The translations under genes and the position numbers were made by a program. Shown here piece by piece: positions 1-5,358 of a DNA stretch of 5,358 nucleotides. The stretch comes from Proteobacteria bacterium UBA6920. Lineage in GTDB: Bacteria > Pseudomonadota > Gammaproteobacteria > SG8-11. Position 1 is the stretch's first letter. Each line of letters opens with the position of its first letter. The stretch lies in the NCBI GenBank assembly GCA_002448875.1, contig DKAS01000244.1, positions 897-6,254 of the forward strand, written 5' to 3'. The notes beneath the pieces were generated by a model. The model was not told the origin of the DNA. It was given only the letters and a program-made list of their open reading frames with translations, and did no database searches.

Positions 1-177
1 CCGGGCCGCGTGTTCAAGGGCAAGCGCATGGCGGGGCACCTGGGTAACGTGAACCGCACAGTGCAGAGCCTGGAAGTCGTGCGTGTGGACATGGAGAAGA
101 AGGTAATCCTGATCAAGGGTGCGATTCCCGGCGCCGCGGGCGGCGACGTGATCATCAAGCCCGCGGTCAAAGGCTGA
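1..177 (+). CDS. rplC: 50S ribosomal protein L3, C-terminal 58 residues (5' truncated by window edge)
   Basis: The window opens in frame within L3, with codon 1 reading Pro and a TGA stop at 175-177. The visible 58 residues start [16 protein letters not shown], continue through the strand [10 protein letters not shown] and end in [10 protein letters not shown]. They match the end of E. coli L3 (209 residues) almost position by position. L3 binds 23S rRNA early in 50S assembly, and its central extension reaches towards the peptidyl-transferase centre. The glutamine methylated by PrmB in E. coli (Gln150) would fall just upstream of the window, so it cannot be checked. rplD follows after 26 bases, as in the S10 operon. 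Identification rests on sequence similarity recalled from the family plus the unambiguous gene order. Confidence 0.97.
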   Translation, partial: PGRVFKGKRMAGHLGNVNRTVQSLEVVRVDMEKKVILIKGAIPGAAGGDVIIKPAVKG

Positions 178-203
178 GCGGACCGCTGACAAGAGAGTAG
201 ATT

Positions 204-821
204 ATGGATCTGAACATTAAAACAAGTGCCGGTAAATCCTCCGGGTCGGTCAGCCTGTCTGACGCGGTGTTTGGCGTGGAATTCAAGGAGCCGCTGATCC
301 ATCAGGCGGTGGTTTGCCACTTCGCGGGCGGTCGCAGCGGCACCAAGGGTCAGAAGACCCGCAGTGACGTGCGTGGCGGCGGCGCCAAGCCGTTCAAGCA
401 GAAAGGCAGCGGTCGCGCCCGTGCCGGCACCATCCGCAGCCCGCTGTGGCGCGGCGGCGGCAAGATCTTCGCCGCCCGTACCCGCGATTACAGCCAGAAG
501 CTGAATCGCAAAATGTATCGCTTTGCCCTGCGCTCCATTCTGTCCGAGCTGGCGCGTCAGGACCGCTTGATCATCGTCGATGATTTCAAGCTGGCGCAGC
601 CGAAAACGGCCGAGCTGGCCAAGCAGCTGAAGGCGCTGGGCGTGAACAACGTGCTGCTGGTGACGGCAGGCGAGGATCGCAACCTGTTCCTGTCGGCGCG
701 CAATATGATCAATGTTGATTTCTGCCAGGCCAGCGAAATCGATCCGGTATGCCTGGTGCGTCCGGAACATGTGGTGATGACCGTGGCGGCGGTCAAGCAG
801 ATCGAGGAGAAACTGGCATGA
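204..821 (+). CDS. rplD: 50S ribosomal protein L4
   Basis: L4 is a 205-residue 23S rRNA-binding protein whose long loop lines the polypeptide exit tunnel. In gammaproteobacteria it also represses its own operon through the rpsJ leader, which lies outside this window. The basic loop is visible at about residues 44-90, from RSGTKGQKTR through KQKGSGRARAG to the SPLWRGGG turn. Lys67 aligns with E. coli Lys63, a site of macrolide-resistance changes, and is wild type here. The C-terminal half has the SILSELARQDRLIIVDDF and EIDPVCLVRPEHVVMT segments of the globular domain. The protein is four residues longer than in E. coli, all near the N-terminus. ATG 204 is preceded by AAGAGAG at 191-197. Its TGA overlaps the rplW start as ATGA, suggesting coupled translation. 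Confidence 0.98.
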   Translation: MDLNIKTSAGKSSGSVSLSDAVFGVEFKEPLIHQAVVCHFAGGRSGTKGQKTRSDVRGGGAKPFKQKGSGRARAGTIRSPLWRGGGKIFAARTRDYSQKLNRKMYRFALRSILSELARQDRLIIVDDFKLAQPKTAELAKQLKALGVNNVLLVTAGEDRNLFLSARNMINVDFCQASEIDPVCLVRPEHVVMTVAAVKQIEEKLA

Positions 822-1126
822 ATCAGCAGCTGCAGATGCAATTGATGGATGTGTTGCTGGCGCCGCACGTGACCGAAAAGTCCAGCGTGGCCGCCGACAA
901 GAACAACCAGTATGTGTTCAAGGTGCGTAGCGAAGCCGACAAGACCCTGATCAAAAAGGCCGTGGAAGCCATGTTCAGCGTCAAGGTCGACGCGGTGCGG
1001 GTGGCCAATGTCAAGGGCAAAACCAAGCGTTTTTCCTTCACCCAGGGCAAACGCAAGGATTGGAAGAAGGCCTACGTCACTCTGGCTGAAGGCCAGAGCA
1101 TTAATCTCATCGGTTCAGCAGAGTAA
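818..1126 (+). CDS. rplW: 50S ribosomal protein L23
   Basis: L23 is a small 23S rRNA-binding protein at the tunnel exit and the main docking site for trigger factor and SRP. The product is 102 residues (E. coli 100). The N-terminal APHVTEK motif includes Glu20, equivalent to E. coli Glu18, which contacts trigger factor. The C-terminal [13 protein letters not shown] block is the family signature. The reading frame is open further upstream, to an ATG at 749, but that start would lie wholly inside rplD and add 23 unrelated residues. ATG 818 gives the family length, overlaps the rplD stop as ATGA, and has GAGGAG at about 804-809 with suitable spacing. The gene lies between rplD and rplB as expected. 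Confidence 0.97.
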   Translation: MNQQLQMQLMDVLLAPHVTEKSSVAADKNNQYVFKVRSEADKTLIKKAVEAMFSVKVDAVRVANVKGKTKRFSFTQGKRKDWKKAYVTLAEGQSINLIGSAE

Positions 1127-1143
1127 GACAGGCAGGATTCGTC

Positions 1144-1971
1144 ATGGCAATTGTAAAATGTAACCCCACATCGAAAGGTCGCCGCTTCCTGGTGAAAGTG
1201 GTCACCGAGGGCATGCATAAGGGCTCGCCCCATGCCGGCCTGCTCGAGCGCAAAAACAGCAAGGGCGGTCGTAACAACACCGGCCGCATCACCACCCGCC
1301 ATCAGGGCGGTGGTCACAAGAAGCACTACCGGGTGGTCGACTTCAAGCGCAGCAAGGACGGCATCCCCGCCCGCGTCGAGCGCGTTGAATACGATCCGAA
1401 CCGCAGCGCCCGCATCGCTCTGCTGGTGTACGCCGACGGTGAGCGCCGCTATATCATCGCCCCCCGCGGCGTGGAAGCCGGCAGCGAGCTGATGTCCGGC
1501 ATGGACGTGGCGATCAAACCGGGCAATGCCCTGCGCCTGCGCAATATCCCGGTGGGTACCACCATACATTGCATCGAACTGAAGCCCGGCAAGGGCGCGC
1601 AGCTGGCGCGCAGCGCCGGCGCCAGCGCGCAGCTGATCGCCAAGGAAGGGGAGTACGCCACGGTGCGTCTGCGTTCCAGCGAAATGCGCAAGGTACACGT
1701 GGAATGCAAGGCGACCATTGGCGAAGTCGGCAACGCCGAGCACAATCTGCGCTCCATCGGCAAGGCCGGCGCCCAGCGCTGGCGCGGCGTGCGTCCCACC
1801 GTTCGCGGTGTGGCGATGAACCCGGTCGACCATCCGCATGGCGGTGGTGAAGGCCGTACATCCGGTGGTCGTCATCCGGTTTCGCCGTGGGGTCTGCCGA
1901 CCAAGGGTAAGAAGACGCGCCGTAACAAGCGTACTACTAACATGATCGTCAGAAGACGCAGTAAGAAATAA
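1144..1971 (+). CDS. rplB: 50S ribosomal protein L2
   Basis: L2 is one of the most conserved ribosomal proteins. It binds 23S rRNA domain IV, forms an intersubunit bridge and is needed for subunit association and peptidyl-transferase activity. The product is 275 residues (E. coli 273). Visible landmarks are the N-terminal [20 protein letters not shown] block (residues 40-59), the OB-like core with [11 protein letters not shown] and [11 protein letters not shown], the SH3-like domain with [13 protein letters not shown], and the [12 protein letters not shown] signature (218-229). This is followed by [10 protein letters not shown], where His230 corresponds to E. coli His229. The tail, residues 255-275, is very basic as expected. 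ATG 1144 follows an AGGA at 1134-1137. The gap from rplW is 17 bases. Confidence 0.98.
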   Translation: MAIVKCNPTSKGRRFLVKVVTEGMHKGSPHAGLLERKNSKGGRNNTGRITTRHQGGGHKKHYRVVDFKRSKDGIPARVERVEYDPNRSARIALLVYADGERRYIIAPRGVEAGSELMSGMDVAIKPGNALRLRNIPVGTTIHCIELKPGKGAQLARSAGASAQLIAKEGEYATVRLRSSEMRKVHVECKATIGEVGNAEHNLRSIGKAGAQRWRGVRPTVRGVAMNPVDHPHGGGEGRTSGGRHPVSPWGLPTKGKKTRRNKRTTNMIVRRRSKK

Positions 1972-1988
1972 GTGAAGAGGTAAACACC

Positions 1989-2261
1989 GTGCCGCGCTCT
2001 ATTAAAAAAGGACCGTTTGTCGATCTCCATCTGGAGAAAAAAGTTGCCGAGGCAATCGCCAGCAGCAGCAAGAAACCCATTAAGACCTGGTCCCGCCGTT
2101 CCATGGTCCTTCCCGACATGGTCGGACTGACGCTCGCCGTGCACAACGGCCGTCAGCATGTGCCGGTAATGGTTACCGAAAACATGGTGGGGTACAAGCT
2201 GGGCGAATTCGCGCCTACCCGCACCTACCGCGGTCACGCCGCGGACAAGAAGGCTAAATAA
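1989..2261 (+). CDS. rpsS: 30S ribosomal protein S19 (GTG start)
   Basis: S19 is a 30S head protein that forms a complex with S13 and contacts the A-site finger and tRNA region. The product is 90 residues (E. coli 92), beginning [14 protein letters not shown] after the initiator. It carries the conserved TWSRRS stretch and the [30 protein letters not shown] core (residues 51-80). The start codon is GTG at 1989. No in-frame ATG gives the conserved PRS N-terminus, and GAGG at 1977-1980 sits eight bases upstream, so the GTG start is well supported. The protein ends ADKKAK, two lysines shorter than the E. coli tail. Confidence 0.97.
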   Translation: MPRSIKKGPFVDLHLEKKVAEAIASSSKKPIKTWSRRSMVLPDMVGLTLAVHNGRQHVPVMVTENMVGYKLGEFAPTRTYRGHAADKKAK

Positions 2262-2275
2262 AGGTTGAGACAGTC

Positions 2276-2608
2276 ATGCAGACATTCGCGAAACTGAAGT
2301 ATGCCCATATCTCGCCCCAGAAGGCGCGGCTGGTCGCTGCCCTGGTCAAGGGTGAACCGGTGGAAGCGGCGTTGAACACGCTGAAGTTCTACCCGAAGAA
2401 GGGCGCGCGCATCATCAAGAAAGTGCTGGAATCAGCCATCGCCAACGCCGAGCATAACGACGGCGCGGATATCGACGAGCTGAAGGTCTCCAACGTGCAG
2501 GTCGACGAAGGTCCGGTGTACAAGCGCATGCATGCGCGTGCCAAGGGTCGCGGCAACCGCATCGTTAAGCGCACCAGTCATATCACCGTTACCGTAGCAG
2601 ACAAATAA
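2276..2608 (+). CDS. rplV: 50S ribosomal protein L22
   Basis: L22 contacts all 23S rRNA domains. Its extended beta-hairpin, with L4, forms the tunnel constriction where macrolides act and stalling peptides are sensed. The product is 110 residues, the same as E. coli. The conserved [21 protein letters not shown] segment (residues 49-69) is nearly invariant in gammaproteobacteria. The hairpin runs about residues 76-98 ([20 protein letters not shown]). Residues Tyr82-Lys83-Arg84 occupy the E. coli Met82-Lys83-Arg84 site, whose deletion causes erythromycin resistance; no deletion is present. ATG 2276 follows AAGG at 2261-2264, which begins on the last base of the rpsS stop codon. Confidence 0.97.
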   Translation: MQTFAKLKYAHISPQKARLVAALVKGEPVEAALNTLKFYPKKGARIIKKVLESAIANAEHNDGADIDELKVSNVQVDEGPVYKRMHARAKGRGNRIVKRTSHITVTVADK

Positions 2609-2620
2609 GAGAGTACCTCG

Positions 2621-3298
<678 letters not shown>

Positions 3299-3309
3299 GG
3301 ATTCCAGCG

Positions 3310-3723
3310 ATGTTGCAACCGAAACGTACGAAATACCGCAAAATGATGAAGGGCCGGAATACCGGCCTGGCGACTTCCGGTGCCAAGGTCAGCTTCGGCG
3401 AATACGGTTTGAAGTCCCTTGATCGCGGTCGTCTCACCGCGCGCCAGATCGAAGCAGCGCGCCGTGCCATGAGCCGCCATATCAAGCGTGGCGGCAAAAT
3501 CTGGATCCGAGTTTTCCCGGACAAACCGATTTCCAGGAAGCCGCTGGAAGTGCGCATGGGTAACGGTAAGGGTAACGTGGAATACTGGGTAGCGGAAATC
3601 AAACCCGGCGCCATGTTGTATGAAATGGAAGGGGTAACGGAAGAGATCGCGCGTGAGGCGTTTCGCCTGGCGGCGGCCAAGTTGCCGCTTAGAACCACTA
3701 TCATCACGCGGACGGTAATGTAA
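3310..3723 (+). CDS. rplP: 50S ribosomal protein L16
   Basis: L16 organises 23S rRNA near the A-site tRNA elbow and is a late assembly protein of the 50S subunit. The product is 137 residues (E. coli 136), with the extra residue at about position 23-26 (TSGAK). Conserved blocks are [29 protein letters not shown], the [12 protein letters not shown] signature (59-70) and [15 protein letters not shown]. Arg82 aligns with E. coli Arg81, the residue hydroxylated by the oxygenase RoxA/YcfD, so the modification target is present. A TAAGGA at 3296-3301 provides the Shine-Dalgarno and includes the rpsC stop codon. The TAA of rplP shares one base with the rpmC ATG (TAATG), favouring reinitiation. Confidence 0.98.
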   Translation: MLQPKRTKYRKMMKGRNTGLATSGAKVSFGEYGLKSLDRGRLTARQIEAARRAMSRHIKRGGKIWIRVFPDKPISRKPLEVRMGNGKGNVEYWVAEIKPGAMLYEMEGVTEEIAREAFRLAAAKLPLRTTIITRTVM

Positions 3724-3926
3724 TGAACGCGAAAGAACTGAGAAGCAAATCCCCGGCGGATTTGAACAACGAACTGGTGTCCCTGTACCGGGAACAGTTC
3801 AACCTGCGCATGCAGAAGGGCACCGGCCAGCTGGCCAAGCCCAGCCGGATCAAGGCGGTGCGTCGCGCTATCGCCCGCATCAAAACGATTATGACCGAAA
3901 CGAGCAAAGCAGGTGGTGGCAAATGA
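3723..3926 (+). CDS. rpmC: 50S ribosomal protein L29
   Basis: L29 is a small two-helix protein next to L23 at the tunnel exit. The product is 67 residues (E. coli 63). It has the conserved [10 protein letters not shown] start, the [21 protein letters not shown] helix and the [15 protein letters not shown] signature region (41-55). The C-terminal extension SKAGGGK is slightly longer than in E. coli. No strong Shine-Dalgarno precedes the ATG beyond sequence inside the end of rplP. Its start shares a base with the rplP stop (TAATG at 3721-3725), and its own TGA overlaps the rpsQ start (ATGA at 3923-3926), so rplP-rpmC-rpsQ look like a translationally coupled trio. Confidence 0.97.
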   Translation: MNAKELRSKSPADLNNELVSLYREQFNLRMQKGTGQLAKPSRIKAVRRAIARIKTIMTETSKAGGGK

Positions 3927-4183
3927 CGGCGACGGAAAAAACCAGCCGGATCGTAAGTGGCCGCGTGGTCAGCGACAAGATGAACAAGTCTATTACCGTA
4001 ATGATTGAGCGGAAAGTGCGCCATCCTATTTACGGAAAGTATGTGCGGAAAAGAACCAAGCTGCACGTGCATGACGAGAACAATGAGTGCAAGGAAGGCG
4101 ATCTGGTGGCCATTATGGAGTGCCGCCCGATTTCCAAAACCAAGGCCTGGCGCCTGGTGGAAATCCTCGAAAGAGCTAAGTGA
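3923..4183 (+). CDS. rpsQ: 30S ribosomal protein S17
   Basis: S17 is a primary 16S rRNA-binding protein of the 30S body with an OB fold, important for early assembly. The product is 86 residues (E. coli 84). [27 protein letters not shown] leads into the very conserved [11 protein letters not shown]. The family signature [13 protein letters not shown] lies at residues 59-71. The start ATG overlaps the rpmC stop. Internal AGGTGG at 3910-3915 within the end of rpmC can act as Shine-Dalgarno. This is the last gene of the S10 operon; the 127-base gap that follows separates it from the spc operon. Confidence 0.98.
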   Translation: MTATEKTSRIVSGRVVSDKMNKSITVMIERKVRHPIYGKYVRKRTKLHVHDENNECKEGDLVAIMECRPISKTKAWRLVEILERAK

Positions 4184-4194
4184 TTAATTTATAA

Positions 4195-4228
4195 GCGGTA
4201 ATCGTTTCGAACAATCATCGGATTCCGC
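4195..4228 (+). terminator. Weak terminator-like inverted repeat after rpsQ
   Basis: GCGG-T-AATC at 4195-4203 can pair with GATTCCGC at 4221-4228, giving eight base pairs with a single bulged T (4199) and a 17-base loop. It is followed by CTTTAAATT rather than a clean T-run. The position between S10-operon and spc-operon genes suits a partial terminator or attenuator. The large loop and short T-tract make efficient intrinsic termination unlikely, and read-through into rplN is expected. It could also be chance. The T-tract coincides with the proposed -35 of the next promoter. Confidence 0.3.
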
Positions 4229-4229
4229 C

Positions 4230-4259
4230 TTTAAATTGCCGGTAAATGTGTGATATGAT
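4230..4259 (+). promoter_or_regulatory. Probable sigma-70 promoter for rplN-rplX-rplE (Pspc equivalent)
   Basis: TATGAT at 4254-4259 matches the -10 consensus at five of six positions. It is preceded by TG at 4251-4252 with a one-base gap, an extended -10. A -35-like TTTAAA at 4230-4235 (four of six) lies 18 bases upstream of the -10. The predicted start is near 4265-4267, inside a run of six C. The region between -10 and start (CCTGCC) is GC-rich, a discriminator type associated with ppGpp/DksA repression in gammaproteobacteria; stringent control here is inference. E. coli has its spc promoter in the same intergenic position. This would give the spc operon a supply of transcripts independent of L4 control. 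Confidence 0.72.
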
Positions 4260-4260
4260 C

Positions 4261-4286
4261 CTGCCCCCCACTATTGGGGGTGGCAG
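4261..4286 (+). promoter_or_regulatory. Strong stem-loop at the predicted 5' end of the spc transcript
   Basis: The core CCCCCA (4265-4270), loop CTAT (4271-4274), TGGGGG (4275-4280) is a perfect six-pair hairpin. CTGC (4261-4264) and GCAG (4283-4286) extend it by four more pairs, with a two-base TG bulge (4281-4282). No T-run follows, so it is not an intrinsic terminator. A transcript started at about 4265-4266 would begin with the core hairpin, while a read-through transcript from the S10 operon would carry the full 10-pair version. It may protect the 5' end or influence initiation at rplN. Confidence 0.6.
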
Positions 4287-4287
4287 T

Positions 4288-4314
4288 ATGTCTAGTTATT
4301 GGAGCAGACCATGA
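4288..4314 (+). other. Possible 8-codon leader ORF overlapping the rplN start
   Basis: An ATG at 4288 opens a frame encoding MSSYWSRP and stops at TGA 4312-4314, which overlaps the rplN ATG (4311-4313) as ATGA. The G-rich 3' arm of the preceding hairpin (GGGGG at 4276-4280) is a possible but suboptimal Shine-Dalgarno, and it is sequestered when the hairpin forms. The overlap arises simply because rplN begins ATGATT, and an eight-codon open frame is easily random. I list it only as a candidate. Confidence 0.15.
4301..4304 (+). promoter_or_regulatory. Shine-Dalgarno of rplN (decides its start)
   Basis: GGAG lies six bases before ATG 4311. An in-frame TTG at 4299 would add four residues (MEQT) but has no properly spaced Shine-Dalgarno and places this GGAG inside the coding sequence. 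L14 proteins start MIQ, so ATG 4311 is the start. Confidence 0.85.
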
Positions 4315-4679
4315 TTCAGATGAAAACCGCGCTCGATGCGGCTGATAACAGCGGTGCCCGCAGATTGCAGTGCATCAAGGTGTTGGGCGGGTCGCACCGG
4401 CGTTACGCCCGCATCGGTGACGTTATCAAGGTAAGCATCAAGGATGCCATTCCCCGCGGTAAAGTGAAGAAAGGGGAAGTGCACAACGCGGTGGTAGTGC
4501 GGACGCGCAAGGGCGTGCGTCGCGCCGACGGATCGGTGATCCGCTTCGATACCAACGCGGCGGTATTGCTCAATAACCAGATGCAGCCCATAGGCACCCG
4601 TATTTTCGGGCCGGTGACGCGCGAGTTGCGTACGGAAAAATTCATGAAAATTATTTCCTTGGCGCCTGAAGTGATCTAA
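4311..4679 (+). CDS. rplN: 50S ribosomal protein L14
   Basis: L14 is a beta-barrel protein on the intersubunit face of the 50S, forming bridges to 16S rRNA. It is also the binding site of the silencing factor RsfS. The product is 122 residues (E. coli 123). It begins [31 protein letters not shown] and carries the signature [27 protein letters not shown] (60-86), ending [24 protein letters not shown]. Thr96, Arg97 and Lys113 align with E. coli Thr97, Arg98 and Lys114, which contact RsfS. It is the first gene of the spc operon, behind the promoter and hairpin described above. Residues 4-6 (MKT) differ from the E. coli EQT, a minor N-terminal variation. Confidence 0.98.
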   Translation: MIQMKTALDAADNSGARRLQCIKVLGGSHRRYARIGDVIKVSIKDAIPRGKVKKGEVHNAVVVRTRKGVRRADGSVIRFDTNAAVLLNNQMQPIGTRIFGPVTRELRTEKFMKIISLAPEVI

Positions 4680-4697
4680 GGCCGGGAGACGGAGAGT

Positions 4698-5015
4698 ATG
4701 CGCAAGATCAGAAAGAATGATGATGTCGTCGTAATCGCCGGCAAGGACAAGGGCAAGCGCGGTAACGTGGTCAAAGTACTGGACAACGATACCGTCGTGG
4801 TGGAAGGGGTGAACATGGTCAAGCGCCATACCAAACCCAATCCCAACGCCGGTCGCACCGGGGGGATCATAGAGCAGGAGCGTGCGATTCATATTTCCAA
4901 CATCGCCCTGTTCAATGCCGCCTCCGGCAAAGGCGATAGAGTTGGCTTCAAGGTGCTTGAGGACGGACGCAAGGTCCGGATCTTCAAGTCGAGCAAAGAA
5001 GTTATCGACGTTTGA
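4698..5015 (+). CDS. rplX: 50S ribosomal protein L24
   Basis: L24 is an assembly-initiator protein of the 50S subunit that binds the 5' region of 23S rRNA and sits near the tunnel exit. The product is 105 residues (E. coli 104). A KOW motif is visible at the N-terminus (residues 4-31), with [14 protein letters not shown] at its heart. It is followed by the [15 protein letters not shown] loop and [19 protein letters not shown]. The C-terminal block [20 protein letters not shown] is typical. GGGAG at 4684-4688, nine bases upstream, is the likely Shine-Dalgarno; a second GGAGAG at 4691-4696 is too close to the ATG. The stop codon lies in the loop of a small hairpin at 5002-5022. Confidence 0.98.
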   Translation: MRKIRKNDDVVVIAGKDKGKRGNVVKVLDNDTVVVEGVNMVKRHTKPNPNAGRTGGIIEQERAIHISNIALFNAASGKGDRVGFKVLEDGRKVRIFKSSKEVIDV

Positions 5016-5022
5016 TCGATAA
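5002..5022 (+). promoter_or_regulatory. Hairpin spanning the rplX stop codon
   Basis: TTATCGA (5002-5008) and TCGATAA (5016-5022) form a perfect seven-pair stem with a seven-base loop that contains the TGA of rplX (5013-5015). No T-run follows, so it is not an intrinsic terminator. The downstream arm can alternatively pair with TTATCGG at 5070-5076, inside codons 7-9 of rplE. In E. coli the S8 repressor site surrounds the rplE start, so a regulatory RNA here is plausible. I could not fold a convincing S8-type helix around this start by eye. Confidence 0.35.
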
Positions 5023-5049
5023 GAGCATATATACAGGTTGGAAACTGCA

Positions 5050-5358
5050 ATGGCCAGGTTGAAAGAACATTATCGGACCAAGGTTGTGCCGGAACTGATG
5101 AGCAAGTTCCAGTACAAGTCAGTGATGGAAGTGCCGCGTATCGTAAAGATCTCCCTTAATATGGGTGTCGGCGAAGCCGTGGCCGACAAGAAAATCATGG
5201 ATAACGCCGTCGGCGACATGGTCAAGATCGCCGGGCAGAAGCCCGTCGTCACCGTCGCGCGCAAGTCCAACGCCGGCTTCAAGATCCGCGAGGGCTGGCC
5301 CATCGGCTGCAAAGTGACCCTGCGTCGCGACCGCATGTATGAATTCCTGGATCGCCTG
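5050..5358 (+). CDS. rplE: 50S ribosomal protein L5, N-terminal 103 residues (3' truncated by window edge)
   Basis: L5 binds 5S rRNA and, with L18 and L25, docks it in the 50S central protuberance; it also contacts the P-site tRNA and bridges to S13. The visible part starts [31 protein letters not shown] and includes [16 protein letters not shown]. The signature region [23 protein letters not shown] lies at about residues 60-82, and the visible part then runs through [20 protein letters not shown]. It covers roughly 58% of the usual 179 residues, and the frame is open to the window end. Only a weak GGA (5040-5042) precedes the ATG, suggesting that initiation depends on coupling with rplX or on RNA structure. 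The next genes in this operon would be rpsN and rpsH, with S8 the usual feedback repressor acting near this start. Confidence 0.97.
   Translation, partial: MARLKEHYRTKVVPELMSKFQYKSVMEVPRIVKISLNMGVGEAVADKKIMDNAVGDMVKIAGQKPVVTVARKSNAGFKIREGWPIGCKVTLRRDRMYEFLDRL

Noticed and set aside
177..187. Inverted repeat AGCGG-A-CCGCT just after the rplC stop
   Set aside because: The loop is too small (at best four pairs around three bases), no T-run follows, and it is probably random in GC-rich sequence.
749..817. Upstream extension of rplW to an ATG at 749
   Set aside because: It would add 23 residues encoded inside rplD with no counterpart in L23; ATG 818 gives the family length and an ATGA overlap.
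1072..1875. Long antisense open frame (267 codons) opposite rplW/rplB
   Set aside because: It lies wholly opposite a strongly conserved gene, has no recognisable product or ribosome-binding site, and is the usual consequence of GC-rich third positions in rplB.
4299..4310. TTG start four codons upstream for rplN
   Set aside because: L14 begins MIQ; the Shine-Dalgarno GGAG is correctly spaced for ATG 4311 only.
5034..5064. Direct repeat CAGGTTG on both sides of the rplE start
   Set aside because: It is only seven bases long, and the second copy is dictated by conserved coding for Ala-Arg-Leu-Lys; no further support.

Overview
The window is a segment of the main ribosomal-protein gene cluster, all on the + strand, covering the 3' part of the S10 operon and the start of the spc operon. 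The gene order is rplC (3' end), rplD, rplW, rplB, rpsS, rplV, rpsC, rplP, rpmC, rpsQ, then a 127-base gap, then rplN, rplX and rplE (5' part). Protein lengths and sequences closely track the Escherichia coli orthologues as I remember them. The moderately GC-rich composition, the order, and details such as the [18 protein letters not shown] start of S3 and the HDENNEC core of S17 point to a gammaproteobacterium, probably not an enteric one. I cannot name the genus from these genes.

Positions 1-4183 are packed end to end. Gaps are 11-26 bases, and three junctions overlap: rplD/rplW (ATGA), rplP/rpmC (TAATG) and rpmC/rpsQ (ATGA). This fits one polycistronic message with translational coupling. 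The L4 autogenous control site of the S10 operon would lie upstream of rpsJ, outside the window, but its effector protein, L4, is encoded here.

Positions 4184-4310 are the only real non-coding stretch and the most informative one. They contain a weak terminator-like inverted repeat, a probable sigma-70 promoter with an extended -10 (the equivalent of E. coli Pspc), a strong C/G stem-loop at the predicted transcription start, an 8-codon mini-ORF whose stop overlaps the rplN start, and a good Shine-Dalgarno for rplN.

Positions 4311-5358 hold rplN, rplX and the first 103 codons of rplE. At the rplX/rplE junction one 7-base segment can pair either with the end of rplX or with early rplE codons. 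This is where S8 feedback acts in E. coli.

The proteins act together in the ribosome. L3, L4, L22, L2, L16, L14 and L5 shape the 50S core, tunnel and subunit interface; L23, L29 and L24 ring the tunnel exit; S3, S19 and S17 are 30S proteins of the head and body. I found no mobile element, CRISPR array, RNA gene, pseudogene or novel multi-gene system. The points worth a second look are regulatory and concern the two junctions described above.
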